43,866 nucleotides of DNA from Lapillicoccus sp. (GCF_025353065.1 NZ_JANXRJ010000202.1:1-43866); one strand, 5' to 3'; positions 7,173-15,740 are shown, counted from the first letter of the stretch. The notes: generated by a model not told the origin, from the sequence alone. Numbers and translations are program-made.

Positions 7173-7838
7173 ATGACCGTGCGTGGTGAACGCACCAAGG
7201 CGGCCCTGATCCGAGCCACCGCCTCGGTCGTCGCCGCCCGCGGCTACCACCAGGCCACCACCCGAGCGATCGCCGACGAAGCCGGCGTCTCCGAAGCCAC
7301 CATCTATCGGCACTTCCCCGACAAACGCTCGCTCTTCTTCGCCGCAGCCCTCGACGGACACCAGGAGATGCTGGCCTGGATGACCGGGCTCCCCGCCCGG
7401 GCCGGGTCGGGTCGGGTCGCCGACACCCTCACCGAGTGCCTCGTCCGACTGGCGGAGCTGCGGGCCAACGTCATCCCGCTCGAGCTCGCCCTGATGAGCG
7501 ACCCGACCCTGGGCGCCTCGGCGCCTGCGCCAGCTTTTGCCACTGCCGCGACCGGTCCGCCCCTGCTCCTCGCGCAGTACCTGTCGGCCGAGCAGGCGGG
7601 AGGCCGGGTCAACCCCGACCTCGACCCGGCACAACTGGCTATGGTGCTCCTGGCCACCCTGTTCGGCCTGGCCGCGAGCCCGCTGACGGACGGTGACACG
7701 CTCGCGGTAGCCGTCAAGGACGCCGTCGCCGTGCTCATGGTGGGGATGGGTTCGTTCGCCACCTCTGAGGAGGAGAACGCCATCAGCCCCGACCGAGGTG
7801 TCATTTCTCAGGCGATGAGCGGGGATACAGCGCGCTGA
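7173..7838 (+). CDS. TetR-family regulator of the ABC operon
   Basis: Of 221 residues, the N-terminal HTH is clear (TTRAIADEAGVSEATIYRHF, then PDKRSLFFAAALDGH, about residues 27-60). The rest is a helical ligand-binding domain of the short TetR type. It lies 27 bp downstream of the permease in the same direction, so it is co-transcribed and probably closes a feedback loop on the palindrome at 5324-5349. Its 3' end overlaps the convergent SprT gene by 38 bp. Confidence 0.88.
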   Translation: MTVRGERTKAALIRATASVVAARGYHQATTRAIADEAGVSEATIYRHFPDKRSLFFAAALDGHQEMLAWMTGLPARAGSGRVADTLTECLVRLAELRANVIPLELALMSDPTLGASAPAPAFATAATGPPLLLAQYLSAEQAGGRVNPDLDPAQLAMVLLATLFGLAASPLTDGDTLAVAVKDAVAVLMVGMGSFATSEEENAISPDRGVISQAMSGDTAR

Positions 7839-8619
7839 GCCTGGCGCACGCATCCTCGTCGAACCCCTCGGAGTCGTTGAAGGCGTTCACGCCGTCGTCG
7901 TCGTACTCGTCATCGAAGCCGAGCAGCATCTCGCCCCCGACTCCCTCACCCCCGACTCCCTCGACGCCGGCGAACGGGAGGTCGATGGTGACGTCGGCAC
8001 AGCGGACGTGGAAGCGGGTCCGGCCGCGGCGGACGACGGTGCCGAGCTGGCCGGCATACCGGCCGGGGGTGGTGATCCGGACCCGGCTGCCGACGGGCAG
8101 CATCGTCACGGAGGTGGTGCCGGAGCGCAGGGCCTTGAGCTCGGCGGAGTAGTTGGCGTGCATCCGGGCGGGGTCGCCGTGCAGGGACCACCCGAGCAGG
8201 TGCTTGAGATCGAAGCGGGGCGAGCACTGCGTGCAGGACGTGACGCGGGTGGGTGCGCGGTGGCGGGTGACGCCGTGCCCGGCCGGGCAGACCCCGAGCC
8301 AGGCGCCGGCGATCCGCTCGGAGTCGTCCGAGGTGCAGCGCCGGCCGGAGCAGCCGATCGACCGGGCGATCTGCCGCCACCGAGGGCCGTGCTTGGCCTC
8401 CGGCCCGGCCAGGGCGTGCGCGATCTCGTGGAGGATGGTGTCGCGGACCTCGGCCTCACCGTGCAGCCGGGTGAGCGGGGCGCTGAGGCCGATGGTCTGC
8501 TCCTGGAAGCGGCACACGCCGGCGCGGGTCTTGGCGGAGTCCCACTCCACCGTCCAGTGGGCGAGTTGGTGCCGCTCGAGCAGGGCGCGGGTGAGGTCGA
8601 ACGCGTCGCGGGTGTTCAT
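7801..8619 (-). CDS. SprT-like zinc metallopeptidase domain protein
   Basis: The 272-residue protein has a SprT-like core with the catalytic motif TILHEIAHALAG (about residues 60-71), a downstream HGPRW (about 76-80) and a zinc-ribbon-like segment (CSGRRC, CPAGHGV, CTQCSPRF). An SH3/KOW-like beta segment follows (MLPVGSRVRITTPGRYAGQL). The last 45 residues are acidic (LGFDDEYDDDGVNAF, then EGFDEDACARL). The ATG at 8619 has GGAGGAG upstream. Eukaryotic SPRTN relatives cleave DNA-protein crosslinks; a repair role here is only an analogy. It is transcribed alone, convergent to the TetR gene. Confidence 0.85.
   Translation of the reverse strand: MNTRDAFDLTRALLERHQLAHWTVEWDSAKTRAGVCRFQEQTIGLSAPLTRLHGEAEVRDTILHEIAHALAGPEAKHGPRWRQIARSIGCSGRRCTSDDSERIAGAWLGVCPAGHGVTRHRAPTRVTSCTQCSPRFDLKHLLGWSLHGDPARMHANYSAELKALRSGTTSVTMLPVGSRVRITTPGRYAGQLGTVVRRGRTRFHVRCADVTIDLPFAGVEGVGGEGVGGEMLLGFDDEYDDDGVNAFNDSEGFDEDACARLSALYPRSSPEK
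7934..7963. repeat. 15-bp tandem duplication inside SprT gene
   Basis: Two copies of CCCCCGACTCCCTC(A/G) in tandem encode a doubled Gly-Val-Gly-Gly-Glu type linker in the SprT protein (EGVGGEGVGGE). It keeps the frame and lies just before the acidic tail. Confidence 0.8.
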
Positions 8620-8804
8620 GGTGTGCTCCTCCGGTTGATGCTGCGACCACGGAGGGGAGCTCGACGTGTCGTGGGGGAGACCCTGTCACCCGGCACCGAC
8701 AGCGCTGGGACCAACGACTCTGGTGGGACCGAGCCGGGGAAACCCAGACTGAGAGACGGACCACCTGATTGCAGGCGGGACACCACGAGAACCAAGGATC
8801 GACG

Positions 8805-9602
8805 ATGACGGCCACCTCCATTCCACGACTTTCTCTGGGCACATCCGAGAGCATCGCCGCCCGCACGGTCGAGCTGCGTAAGGTCTACGGATCCGGGGCC
8901 ACCCAGCTCGTGGCCCTCGACGGGGTGAGTGTGGAGTTCCGCCGGGGCCAGCTCACCGCGATCATGGGACCGTCCGGCTCCGGCAAGTCCACGCTCCTGC
9001 ACTGCCTGGCCGCACTGGACGACGCCACCTCCGGGCAGGTGTTCATCGGTAAGGCCGAGCTGAACACGTTGAGGGACAAGGAGCTGACCCGGATCCGCCG
9101 GGACCGCATCGGGTTCATCTTCCAGTCCTTCAACCTGGTGCCGACGTTGACGGCGTTGGAGAACATCACCCTGCCGATGGACATCGCCGGCCACAGCATC
9201 GATCGGGCGTGGCTGGACTCCATCATCGGCACGCTGGGCCTGACCGATCGCCTGACCCACACCCCGAGCCAGCTCTCGGGCGGGCAGCAGCAACGCGTGG
9301 CCTGCGCTCGAGCGTTGACCAGCCGGCCGCAGATCATCTTCGCCGACGAACCGACGGGCAACCTGGACTCGGTGGCCGGGGCGGAGGTCCTCGGTTTCCT
9401 TCGTCGGGCCACCCGGGAGTTCGGGCAGACCGTGGTGATGGTCACCCACGACCCGGTCGCCGCCGGCTACGCCGACCGGGTGCTGTTCCTCGCTGACGGC
9501 CGCATCGTCGACGAGAAGACTGCGCCCACTGCCGACAGGGTGCACGACCGGATGAAGAGCCTCGAGACCCCGAGGGCCGACGTTGCGGCGGGGGTGGCCT
9601 GA
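8805..9602 (+). CDS. MacB/LolD-type ABC transporter ATP-binding protein
   Basis: This 265-residue ATPase has Walker A GPSGSGKST (about residues 55-63), the Q-loop FIFQSFNLVPTLTALENITL typical of the LolD/MacB/FtsE group, signature LSGGQQQRVACARAL and Walker B IIFADEPTGNLDS. The ATG at 8805 has AAGGA six bases upstream; the longer TTG frame at 8769 adds residues without family support. The stop overlaps the permease start (TGATG). Members of this group drive mechanotransmission or export by FtsX-fold permeases rather than classical transport. Confidence 0.93.
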   Translation: MTATSIPRLSLGTSESIAARTVELRKVYGSGATQLVALDGVSVEFRRGQLTAIMGPSGSGKSTLLHCLAALDDATSGQVFIGKAELNTLRDKELTRIRRDRIGFIFQSFNLVPTLTALENITLPMDIAGHSIDRAWLDSIIGTLGLTDRLTHTPSQLSGGQQQRVACARALTSRPQIIFADEPTGNLDSVAGAEVLGFLRRATREFGQTVVMVTHDPVAAGYADRVLFLADGRIVDEKTAPTADRVHDRMKSLETPRADVAAGVA

Positions 9603-12151
9603 TGCGGCACGCCGCTCTGAAGAGCCTCTGGGCACACAAGCTCCGGCTGATGATGAGCGCGTTCGCGATCGTCCTGGGCGTCGCGTTCGTCTCGGGCACG
9701 TTCATCTTCACCGACACCCTGAACAACAGCTTCAGTGCGCTGTTCCGCCAGACCGCACCGGATGTCACCGTCCGACCCGCCCACACCAGCGCAGCTGCTT
9801 CCGGAGGCTTCACCAGCACCGACACCCGCGTCGTACCGGCAGCGGTGGTCGGCTTGCTGGCACACCTGCCGGGCGTGGCGCGGGCGGACGGAGCCGTCAC
9901 CGACCAGGGCACCTTCGTCCTGGGCAAGAACGGGAAGGTCGTCAGCACCGGCGGCGCCCCGGGCATCGGTGACAGCTACGACGCCGCCCCGGCGGCCGAC
10001 GGATCCCCGATCATCACCATCACCTCCGGCCGGGCCCCCGCCGGACCAGGCGAGCTCATGCTGGACCAGGAGACGGCCAGCACCGGCGGATACCACCTGG
10101 GCGACACGGTCCACCTGGTCACCTCCGGCTCGCAACCGACGGTGACCGGCATCATGGTCGGCACCGTGCGCTTCGGCCCGACCGGCAACACGGTCGGAGC
10201 CACGCTGGTGCTGACGGACACCCGCACCGCGCAGCAGCGTTACCTGGGTGGTGCCAATGCGTTCAGCCAGATCATCGTCACCGGCGACGGATCGCTGCCC
10301 AACGCCCAGCTGCGAGATGCGGTCACCGCCGCCCTGCCGGGCGGGCTGGAGGCCGTCGACGACCGCCAGGTCGTCCAGGAGAACCAGGACCAGATCCAGA
10401 GCTCGCTCTCGTTCGTCACGACGTTCCTGCTGGTCTTCGCCGCCATCTCTCTGCTGGTCGGGACGTTCCTCATCCTCAACACGTTCTCGATGATCATCGC
10501 GCAGCGCACCAGGGAGCTGGCCCTGTTCCGAGCCCTGGGCGCCTCCCGCTCGCAGGTCACCACCTCGGTGCTGCTCGAGGCCCTGATCGTCGGTCTGGTC
10601 GGATCCACCGTGGGTCTGGTGCTGGGCTTCGGTCTCGCCGTCGGGCTGAAGTCGCTGTTCGCCCTGTTCGGGCTGGACCTCACCCAGGCCGGCCTCGTGT
10701 TCAACGGGCGGACCGCCGTCGCGGCATACACCGTCGGGGTCCTGGTCACCCTCGTCGCCGCCTACCTCCCCGCCCGGCGCGCGGCCGGTGTGCCGCCCAT
10801 CGCCGCCATGCGCGACGACGTCGCCATCCCGGAGTCGTCGCTGCGCCGTCGACTGCTCGGCGGTGCCGCTCTGACGACAGCGGGTGCCGCCCTCATGTTC
10901 TGGGCCCTTGCTCTCGGCGGTGGCCTCACCATCCTGGGTCTCGGGACGTTGGCCGTCCTCATCGGGGTGATGCTCCTGAGCCCGACCATCTCCCGGCCCC
11001 TCGTTGCCGAGATCGCCGGTCTCTACCCCCGGCTGTTCGGCGCCGTCGGGACCGTCGCCCGCCAGAACGCCAAGCGCAACCCCCGCCGCACCGCGGCGAC
11101 GGCGTCGGCGCTGATGATCGGGCTCGCCCTCGTCACCACCATGGCGATCCTCGGTCAGTCGGCAAAGGCCAGCATCGACGCGCTGCTCAGCACCGGCATG
11201 AAGGCGGACTACGTCGTCGCCAATGCCACCCAAGCACCGTTCTCGGCCACCGTCGGCACCAGGATCGTGGCGGTCCCCGGCGTGGAGGACGTCGTGCCGA
11301 TGCAGTATGCCGCGGCGAAGGTCGACGGTCGGCAGACGGCGGTGGCGGGTGTCGACCCCGTGCAGCTGAGCAGGGTCGTCAGCCTCACGACGGAGTCCGG
11401 CGCCCTGGCGACCGGCCCCGGCGAGGTCCTGGTCACCAGCACCGCCGCCCGCGACCACCGATGGAGGCTCGGCAGCGCCATCATGCTCACCCTCCCGGCC
11501 GGTTCGACGACCCAGCGGATCACCGGGATCCTGAAGCCCACCGAGTTCCTCGGCGCGGACGTCATCGTCGCCCCCGCCACCCTGGCGACCGGCGGGATCG
11601 CGCCCGTGGACTCCCTCCTCTACGTCACCCGGACACCCGGGGCAGACGCGGCAGCGGTCGCGGCCGGCATCTCCTCGGTGCTCGCTCCACTTCCCACCGT
11701 GACCCTCCAGGACCAGGCCGCCTACGCCTCCGCGCAGCGGGCGCCGATCGACCAGATCCTGTCCATCGTCTACGCGCTGCTCGCCCTGGCCGTGCTCATC
11801 GCCGTGCTGGGGATCGTCAACACCCTTGCGCTGTCAGTGATCGAGCGCACCCGTGAGGTCGGACTGCTCCGCGCGATCGGGATGAGTCGGCGGCAGCTGC
11901 GGTCAATGATCCGGCTGGAGTCGGTGGCCATCTCGGTCCTGGGTGCCGTCCTCGGTATCGTCCTGGGACTCGTCTTCGGCATCAGCCTGCAACGGGCGAT
12001 GACCGGCCAGGGCATCACCGTCCTGTCGGTCCCCGTCGGGCAGCTCCTGACGTTCGTCGTCGTCGCGGCCCTCGTCGGGGTCCTCGCTGCCGTGGTCCCG
12101 GCCCGCCGCGCCGCCCGGATGGACGTCCTCGCCGCCATCAGCAGCACCTGA
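9602..12151 (+). CDS. FtsX-like / MacB-type ABC permease, duplicated form
   Basis: The 849-residue protein has the duplicated actinobacterial layout: TM1 near residues 15-35, a large extracytoplasmic MacB-PCD domain, and three TM helices about 268-410 (first FtsX domain, with QRTRELALFRALGASRSQV). Two more TM helices lie around 420-465, then a second extracytoplasmic domain and a final FtsX domain (about 720-845, with IERTREVGLLRAIGMSRRQ). It forms a two-gene unit with the ATPase at 8805. Such systems export macrolides, peptides or lipoproteins in actinobacteria. No regulator gene is adjacent, and the substrate is unknown. Confidence 0.92.
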   Translation: MRHAALKSLWAHKLRLMMSAFAIVLGVAFVSGTFIFTDTLNNSFSALFRQTAPDVTVRPAHTSAAASGGFTSTDTRVVPAAVVGLLAHLPGVARADGAVTDQGTFVLGKNGKVVSTGGAPGIGDSYDAAPAADGSPIITITSGRAPAGPGELMLDQETASTGGYHLGDTVHLVTSGSQPTVTGIMVGTVRFGPTGNTVGATLVLTDTRTAQQRYLGGANAFSQIIVTGDGSLPNAQLRDAVTAALPGGLEAVDDRQVVQENQDQIQSSLSFVTTFLLVFAAISLLVGTFLILNTFSMIIAQRTRELALFRALGASRSQVTTSVLLEALIVGLVGSTVGLVLGFGLAVGLKSLFALFGLDLTQAGLVFNGRTAVAAYTVGVLVTLVAAYLPARRAAGVPPIAAMRDDVAIPESSLRRRLLGGAALTTAGAALMFWALALGGGLTILGLGTLAVLIGVMLLSPTISRPLVAEIAGLYPRLFGAVGTVARQNAKRNPRRTAATASALMIGLALVTTMAILGQSAKASIDALLSTGMKADYVVANATQAPFSATVGTRIVAVPGVEDVVPMQYAAAKVDGRQTAVAGVDPVQLSRVVSLTTESGALATGPGEVLVTSTAARDHRWRLGSAIMLTLPAGSTTQRITGILKPTEFLGADVIVAPATLATGGIAPVDSLLYVTRTPGADAAAVAAGISSVLAPLPTVTLQDQAAYASAQRAPIDQILSIVYALLALAVLIAVLGIVNTLALSVIERTREVGLLRAIGMSRRQLRSMIRLESVAISVLGAVLGIVLGLVFGISLQRAMTGQGITVLSVPVGQLLTFVVVAALVGVLAAVVPARRAARMDVLAAISST

Positions 12152-12219
12152 ACCGGGCCCCGATCGGACGACATTGCGGTTGGGTGGGGGTCGTGACCGG
12201 CGCCGGGCCGGTCAGTCAG

Positions 12220-12288
12220 ACATACAGAAGGAACCGTCAGGGGCGGCATACCGGGGCAATCTGGTTCAGCGCTGGTCCCTCTGTATGT
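12220..12288. repeat. Separated inverted repeat ACATACAGA / TCTGTATGT
   Basis: Perfect 9-bp arms at 12220-12228 and 12280-12288 lie 51 bp apart in the gap downstream of the permease and downstream of the broken membrane gene. They could be a terminator-like structure for the two converging genes or a pair of half-sites. The sequence alone does not decide. Confidence 0.4.
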
Positions 12289-12322
12289 TTGGCGGCGCAG
12301 GTGGAGCTCACGCCGTGGTTCT

Positions 12323-12877
12323 TCATTCGATCCGGGGCCGGCCGACCCAGGCGCTCCAGGCCACCGCGCCGAACATGATGGTCCCCGGCAGGATCCCTGC
12401 GACGACACCGATCGTCGGCGGGCCGGTGCCGGCCAGTGCCAGGACGAGGCCGACCACGCCGCACAGGGCGATCGGCACGCCGAACCACGCGAAGATCGGC
12501 TCCTTGAAGATCGGCGCGAACACGATGAAGTGGATGCCGAGCACGATCGCGACCCACGGCAGACCCAGGTCGGGCTTTCCGGCGAGCGTCGTCAGCAGGC
12601 GCGACCCGACGACGATGGCGACGACCTCGGCGATGACGGTCCAGCCGTATGCCCGGAGCTGGCTTCATGAGGGCGCAATGCCACGCCCGATCACCCGGGC
12701 GCGCAGCACGAGGGCGACGACGCCGACGAAGGGCAGGACGCCGAGCACCCGCAGCAGGAGCGGCCAGGCGTCGGGCAGCGGCCCGGCGTTGACGAGGTAG
12801 AAGGCCAACCCCCCGACGCAGCCGATCAACGACCCGATCTTCGCCCCGCTGAGGGGTCTGGTCCGTGTCTCGCTCAT
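12323..12877 (-). pseudogene. Small integral membrane protein gene interrupted by an in-frame TGA
   Basis: From ATG 12877 the frame encodes MSETRTRPLSGAKIGSLIGC and two hydrophobic segments, then a TGA at 12665-12667. The same frame then stays open for 113 more codons (SQLRAYGWTVIAEVVAIVVG, VAIVLGIHFIVFAPIF, then further TM segments to WVGRPRIE). The downstream part has no good start before codon 41 of that segment, and together the parts form a plausible 4-5 TM protein of 183 residues plus the TGA codon. I recognise no named family. Likely a nonsense mutation or sequence error at one codon. Two short genes (12665-12877 and 12323-12544) are the alternative reading. Confidence 0.65.
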
Positions 12878-12945
12878 CGCCGCATCCTCACACGGAAGCG
12901 GCCCCGGCGCCGAAGCATCGAGGCCGCCTGGCCAGGATCAAACCG

Positions 12946-13971
12946 TCAGCTGGTCGCGTCGTCGGCCTTCGTCTTGGCGGCGTCCACGGCGTCGGAGGCC
13001 GCGTCCTTCGCGTGCTCGACGGCGTCAGAGGCCGGGCCCTTGGCGTCCGAGACAGCGTCCTTGGCGTCGTCGGCCTTGTCCTTCGCCGCGTCCACCGCGT
13101 CGCCCGCCGCGTCCTTGGCGTCGTCGGCCTTATCCTTCGCCGCGTCGACCACGTCCGAGGCTTTGTCCTTGACGCTGTCGAGAAGGCCGGACGCCTTGTC
13201 CTTGGCGGAGTCCGCCGCGTCACCCGCGGGCTTGGTGAACGACGATCCCCGGCCGCTCGAGGGCGCGGTGTAGGAGGCCTCCGAGAGCGGAGCCGCCCAC
13301 GGGTCGTCCTTGGGCTTGCGGTTCAGCAGCACGGCCACGGCCGCACCGATTGCGCCGATGACCCCGACGATGAGGAGCACCCGGCCCGGGCGGCGCTTGC
13401 GCTTGGCCACCGAGTCGCCTTTGAGGACCGAGAGGGCCTGGGGGGCCCGCCCACCGAGCTCGGCGGCCTGGTCCTTGACGTCGCTGGCGTGGTCGACGAG
13501 GTCGCTCGCCTGGTCGCGGGCGGCCTGGGAGGCGGCGACGACCGTCGAGACGGCGGCCGACAGCTTGGGCAGCCAGTCGTCGACGATGTGGTCGCGGGTC
13601 GCGTCGACCCGGGGGGCGATGCCGTCGACGGCGCCCTGGACCTTGGGCGCCGCGAGGTCGATGGCGTGCTCCACGTAGGGCTGGGCCTTGTCGCGGGCGC
13701 TCTCCACGTAGGGCTGCGCCCGGTCGATCGCCGTCTCGACGCGGGGGCCGGCCCAGTCCGCTGCCGCCTGCGCCCGCTTCTTGGCCTCCGGACCGTAGGT
13801 GCGCGCCGCATCGGCCGCAGCAGAAGCCGCGTGCTCAGCGCGCTCCTTCGCCGCCGGGCCATAGGTCTTGGCGGCGTCCACGGCGGCGTCGGCGGCCGGG
13901 CTCACCTTGTCGCGCAGGGCGCTCAGCCTGTCTGCTGCGGTTGGCTCGTTCTTCGTGCGGAACACGGTCAT
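12946..13971 (-). CDS. Membrane-anchored protein with LEA/apolipophorin-like Ala-Lys-Asp repeats
   Basis: The 341-residue protein is made of three parts. Residues 1-185 are an Ala-rich helical region with repeated TYGPAAKERAEHAASAA and QPYVESARDKAQPYVEHAI units. A basic stretch RKRRPGR and one TM helix (VLLIVGVIGAIGAAVAVLL) follow at about 190-216. Residues 250-341 are tandem 11-residue-like repeats (DAAKDKADDAKDAAGDAV). The tail resembles group 3 LEA proteins, amphipathic helices that form on drying or at membranes. With a single TM helix flanked by positive charge, one helical region is cytoplasmic and the other outside. It lies between the broken membrane gene and the divergent ppiA. Function unknown; a stress or envelope-structural role is a guess. 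Confidence 0.75.
   Translation of the reverse strand: MTVFRTKNEPTAADRLSALRDKVSPAADAAVDAAKTYGPAAKERAEHAASAAADAARTYGPEAKKRAQAAADWAGPRVETAIDRAQPYVESARDKAQPYVEHAIDLAAPKVQGAVDGIAPRVDATRDHIVDDWLPKLSAAVSTVVAASQAARDQASDLVDHASDVKDQAAELGGRAPQALSVLKGDSVAKRKRRPGRVLLIVGVIGAIGAAVAVLLNRKPKDDPWAAPLSEASYTAPSSGRGSSFTKPAGDAADSAKDKASGLLDSVKDKASDVVDAAKDKADDAKDAAGDAVDAAKDKADDAKDAVSDAKGPASDAVEHAKDAASDAVDAAKTKADDATS
13055..13150. repeat. 42-bp direct repeat inside the LEA-like gene
   Basis: Bases 13055-13096 and 13109-13150 are near-identical 42-mers (two mismatches seen) separated by 12 bp. They encode the repeated VDAAKDKADDAKDA unit. The low divergence suggests recent expansion of the repeat tail. Confidence 0.8.
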
Positions 13972-14065
13972 CTCCTCAGTCGTCGACCTACTCCGGTCTC
14001 AACTACCCATCCTGCACCGTTTCAGCACCCGAATGCACACCGGGGCCGCTTCCACGGCCGCCGTG

Positions 14066-14090
14066 CGTCGTGACAGGCCGTCGTGACAGG
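14066..14090. repeat. 13-bp tandem duplication in the ppiA leader
   Basis: CGTCGTGACAGG occurs at 14066-14077 and again at 14079-14090, just upstream of the ppiA ATG. The second copy supplies the AGGA used as ribosome binding site (14088-14091); the first places a second Shine-Dalgarno-like AGG 13 bases upstream. Confidence 0.7.
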
Positions 14091-14099
14091 ATCGTCACC

Positions 14100-14627
14100 A
14101 TGAAGGCCACACTGCACACGAACCACGGCGACATCGCCGTCACCCTGTTCCCCAACGAGGCGCCCAAGACGGTCGAGAACTTCGTCGGTCTCGCCACGGG
14201 TCAGAAGGACTACAAGGACGACGCCGGCCGCACCAACCCCACGCCGTTCTTCGACGGCCTCGTCTTCCACCGGATCATCGAGGGCTTCATGGTCCAGGGC
14301 GGCGACCCCCTCGGCAAGGGAATGGGCGGCCCGGGCTTCAAGTTCGACGACGAGCCTCACCCCGACAAGACGTTCACCAAGCCCTACCTCCTCGCTATGG
14401 CCAACGCCGGTAAGCAGGGCGGCAAGGGCACCAACGGGTCCCAGTTCTTCATCACCGTCTCCACGCCCACCTACCTCCAGGGCAAGCACACGATCTTCGG
14501 CGAGGTCGCCGACGCCCCGAGCCGCGAGGTCGTCGACAAGATCGCCGCGGTCCCGACCGACCGTGACGACCGCCCGCTCGACGACGTGGTCATCGAGCGC
14601 GTGACGATCCACAAGGACGACGCCTGA
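14100..14627 (+). CDS. ppiA: Cyclophilin-type peptidyl-prolyl cis-trans isomerase
   Basis: The 175-residue cyclophilin has FHRIIEGFMVQGGDP (catalytic Arg and Gln region), LAMANAGKQ, NGSQFFITV and LQGKHTIFGEV in the standard order. Its length is normal for actinobacterial PpiA, with no signal peptide, so it is cytoplasmic. The ATG at 14100 follows AGGA at 8 bases; the upstream frame extension is non-coding. Followed by the rhomboid and crgA genes, as around mycobacterial Rv0009. A strong hairpin follows the stop. Confidence 0.96.
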   Translation: MKATLHTNHGDIAVTLFPNEAPKTVENFVGLATGQKDYKDDAGRTNPTPFFDGLVFHRIIEGFMVQGGDPLGKGMGGPGFKFDDEPHPDKTFTKPYLLAMANAGKQGGKGTNGSQFFITVSTPTYLQGKHTIFGEVADAPSREVVDKIAAVPTDRDDRPLDDVVIERVTIHKDDA

Positions 14628-14658
14628 CCGCGGTTCCTTCTCACTTCGGCTCCGTCCC

Positions 14659-14706
14659 GTATGCCGTGTCGGCACCACTCAAGCGGTGGTGCCGAACACG
14701 GCATAC
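14659..14706 (+). terminator. Long hairpin downstream of ppiA
   Basis: The 20-base left arm (14659-14678) and 21-base right arm (14686-14706) pair throughout, with one bulged base and a 7-base loop. Both ends of the stem are the genome-typical GTATGCC/GGCATAC word. There is no U-tract, as is common for high-GC terminators. It lies 31 bp after the ppiA stop. Confidence 0.8.
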
Positions 14707-14809
14707 ATACCGCTGACGTGGCCCTCGGGCACCGCGGGTCGAGGCCGGACGTTGATCGGACGAACCGAACGACTGGCGAACTGCCCGTGATGAGAGACTT
14801 CACCCTGCG

Positions 14810-15697
14810 ATGACCGAACCCCCGACGACCCAGCAGGTGCCCACTTGTCCGCGCCACCCGGACCGCGAGTCCTACGTGCGCTGCCAGCGGTGCAACCGCC
14901 CCACCTGCCCCGACTGCCAGCGGCCGGCCGCGGTCGGCATCCAGTGCGTCGACTGCGTCAAGGAGCAGTCGCGTGGTGACCGCTCGACCGTCACGACCTT
15001 CGGTGGACGGGCGAGCAACCCGGGCGTGGCGACCAAGGTGCTCATCGGCATCTGCGTCGTCGTCTTCGTCGGCCAGCTCGTGCGGCCGTCGCTCACCACC
15101 GACCTCGAGTTCGCGCCGGTGGTCGGCTGGAGCGAGCCGTGGCGGGTCCTCACCGCGGCCTTCCTGCACAGCCCCGGCAACTTCCTGCACATCGCGTTCA
15201 ACATGCTCTGCCTCTGGCAGATCGGCCCCTACCTCGAGCAGCTGCTCGGCCGCGCTCGCTTCGTCGCGCTCTACCTCATCAGCGCGATCGGCGGCTCGGC
15301 CGGGGTCGTCCTCCTCGCAGCCGCCCCGCCGGCCTTCCTCACGAATGCCCAGGTCGACGCCTACCAGTCGTGGTTCACGGGCGTGGTCGGCGCGTCGGGC
15401 GCGGTCTTCGGGCTCTTCGGGGCGCTCCTGGTGCTCAACCGACACCTCGGGCGGTCCACGGCGGGCATCGGCGTCACGATCGTCCTCAACGGCGTGCTCG
15501 GCTTCGTCATCCCCGGCATCGCCTGGCAGGCCCACCTCGGCGGCTTCCTCACCGGCGTCGCCTGCGCCGGGGCCGTCGCCCTGCTCAACACCCCGCAGCG
15601 GCGCCGTTATGTCTGGCCCGCCCTCGCCGGGGTGCTCGTGGTCGTGGTCGGGCTGATGGTCGTGAAGTACGCCGGGGTGCCGGTCGACCTTCGCTGA
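14810..15697 (+). CDS. Rhomboid-family intramembrane serine protease with N-terminal zinc finger
   Basis: Of 295 residues, 11-47 form a B-box-like zinc-binding segment (CPRHPDRESYVRCQRCNRPTC then CPDC...CVDC). The rhomboid core follows, with TM segments starting near residue 65 (VLIGICVVVFVGQLV), the HIAFNMLCLWQIGPYLE segment, the catalytic serine in GASGAVFGLFGALLV (about residue 195) and the catalytic histidine in WQAHLGGFLTG (about 243). Six or seven TM helices are visible. The fused zinc finger is usual for this actinobacterial subfamily. Substrate unknown; probably a membrane protein of the envelope. Confidence 0.92.
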   Translation: MTEPPTTQQVPTCPRHPDRESYVRCQRCNRPTCPDCQRPAAVGIQCVDCVKEQSRGDRSTVTTFGGRASNPGVATKVLIGICVVVFVGQLVRPSLTTDLEFAPVVGWSEPWRVLTAAFLHSPGNFLHIAFNMLCLWQIGPYLEQLLGRARFVALYLISAIGGSAGVVLLAAAPPAFLTNAQVDAYQSWFTGVVGASGAVFGLFGALLVLNRHLGRSTAGIGVTIVLNGVLGFVIPGIAWQAHLGGFLTGVACAGAVALLNTPQRRRYVWPALAGVLVVVVGLMVVKYAGVPVDLR

Positions 15698-15740
15698 TCC
15701 GAGTCGCTCCAGAAGGTCAGACTTACACGGCTGTCATTCA

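Noticed and set aside
12237-12668. 143-codon minus-strand ORF starting MKPAPGIRL
   Set aside because: Arg/His/Pro-rich; the frame beside it is hydrophobic and protein-like and continues from the upstream gene.
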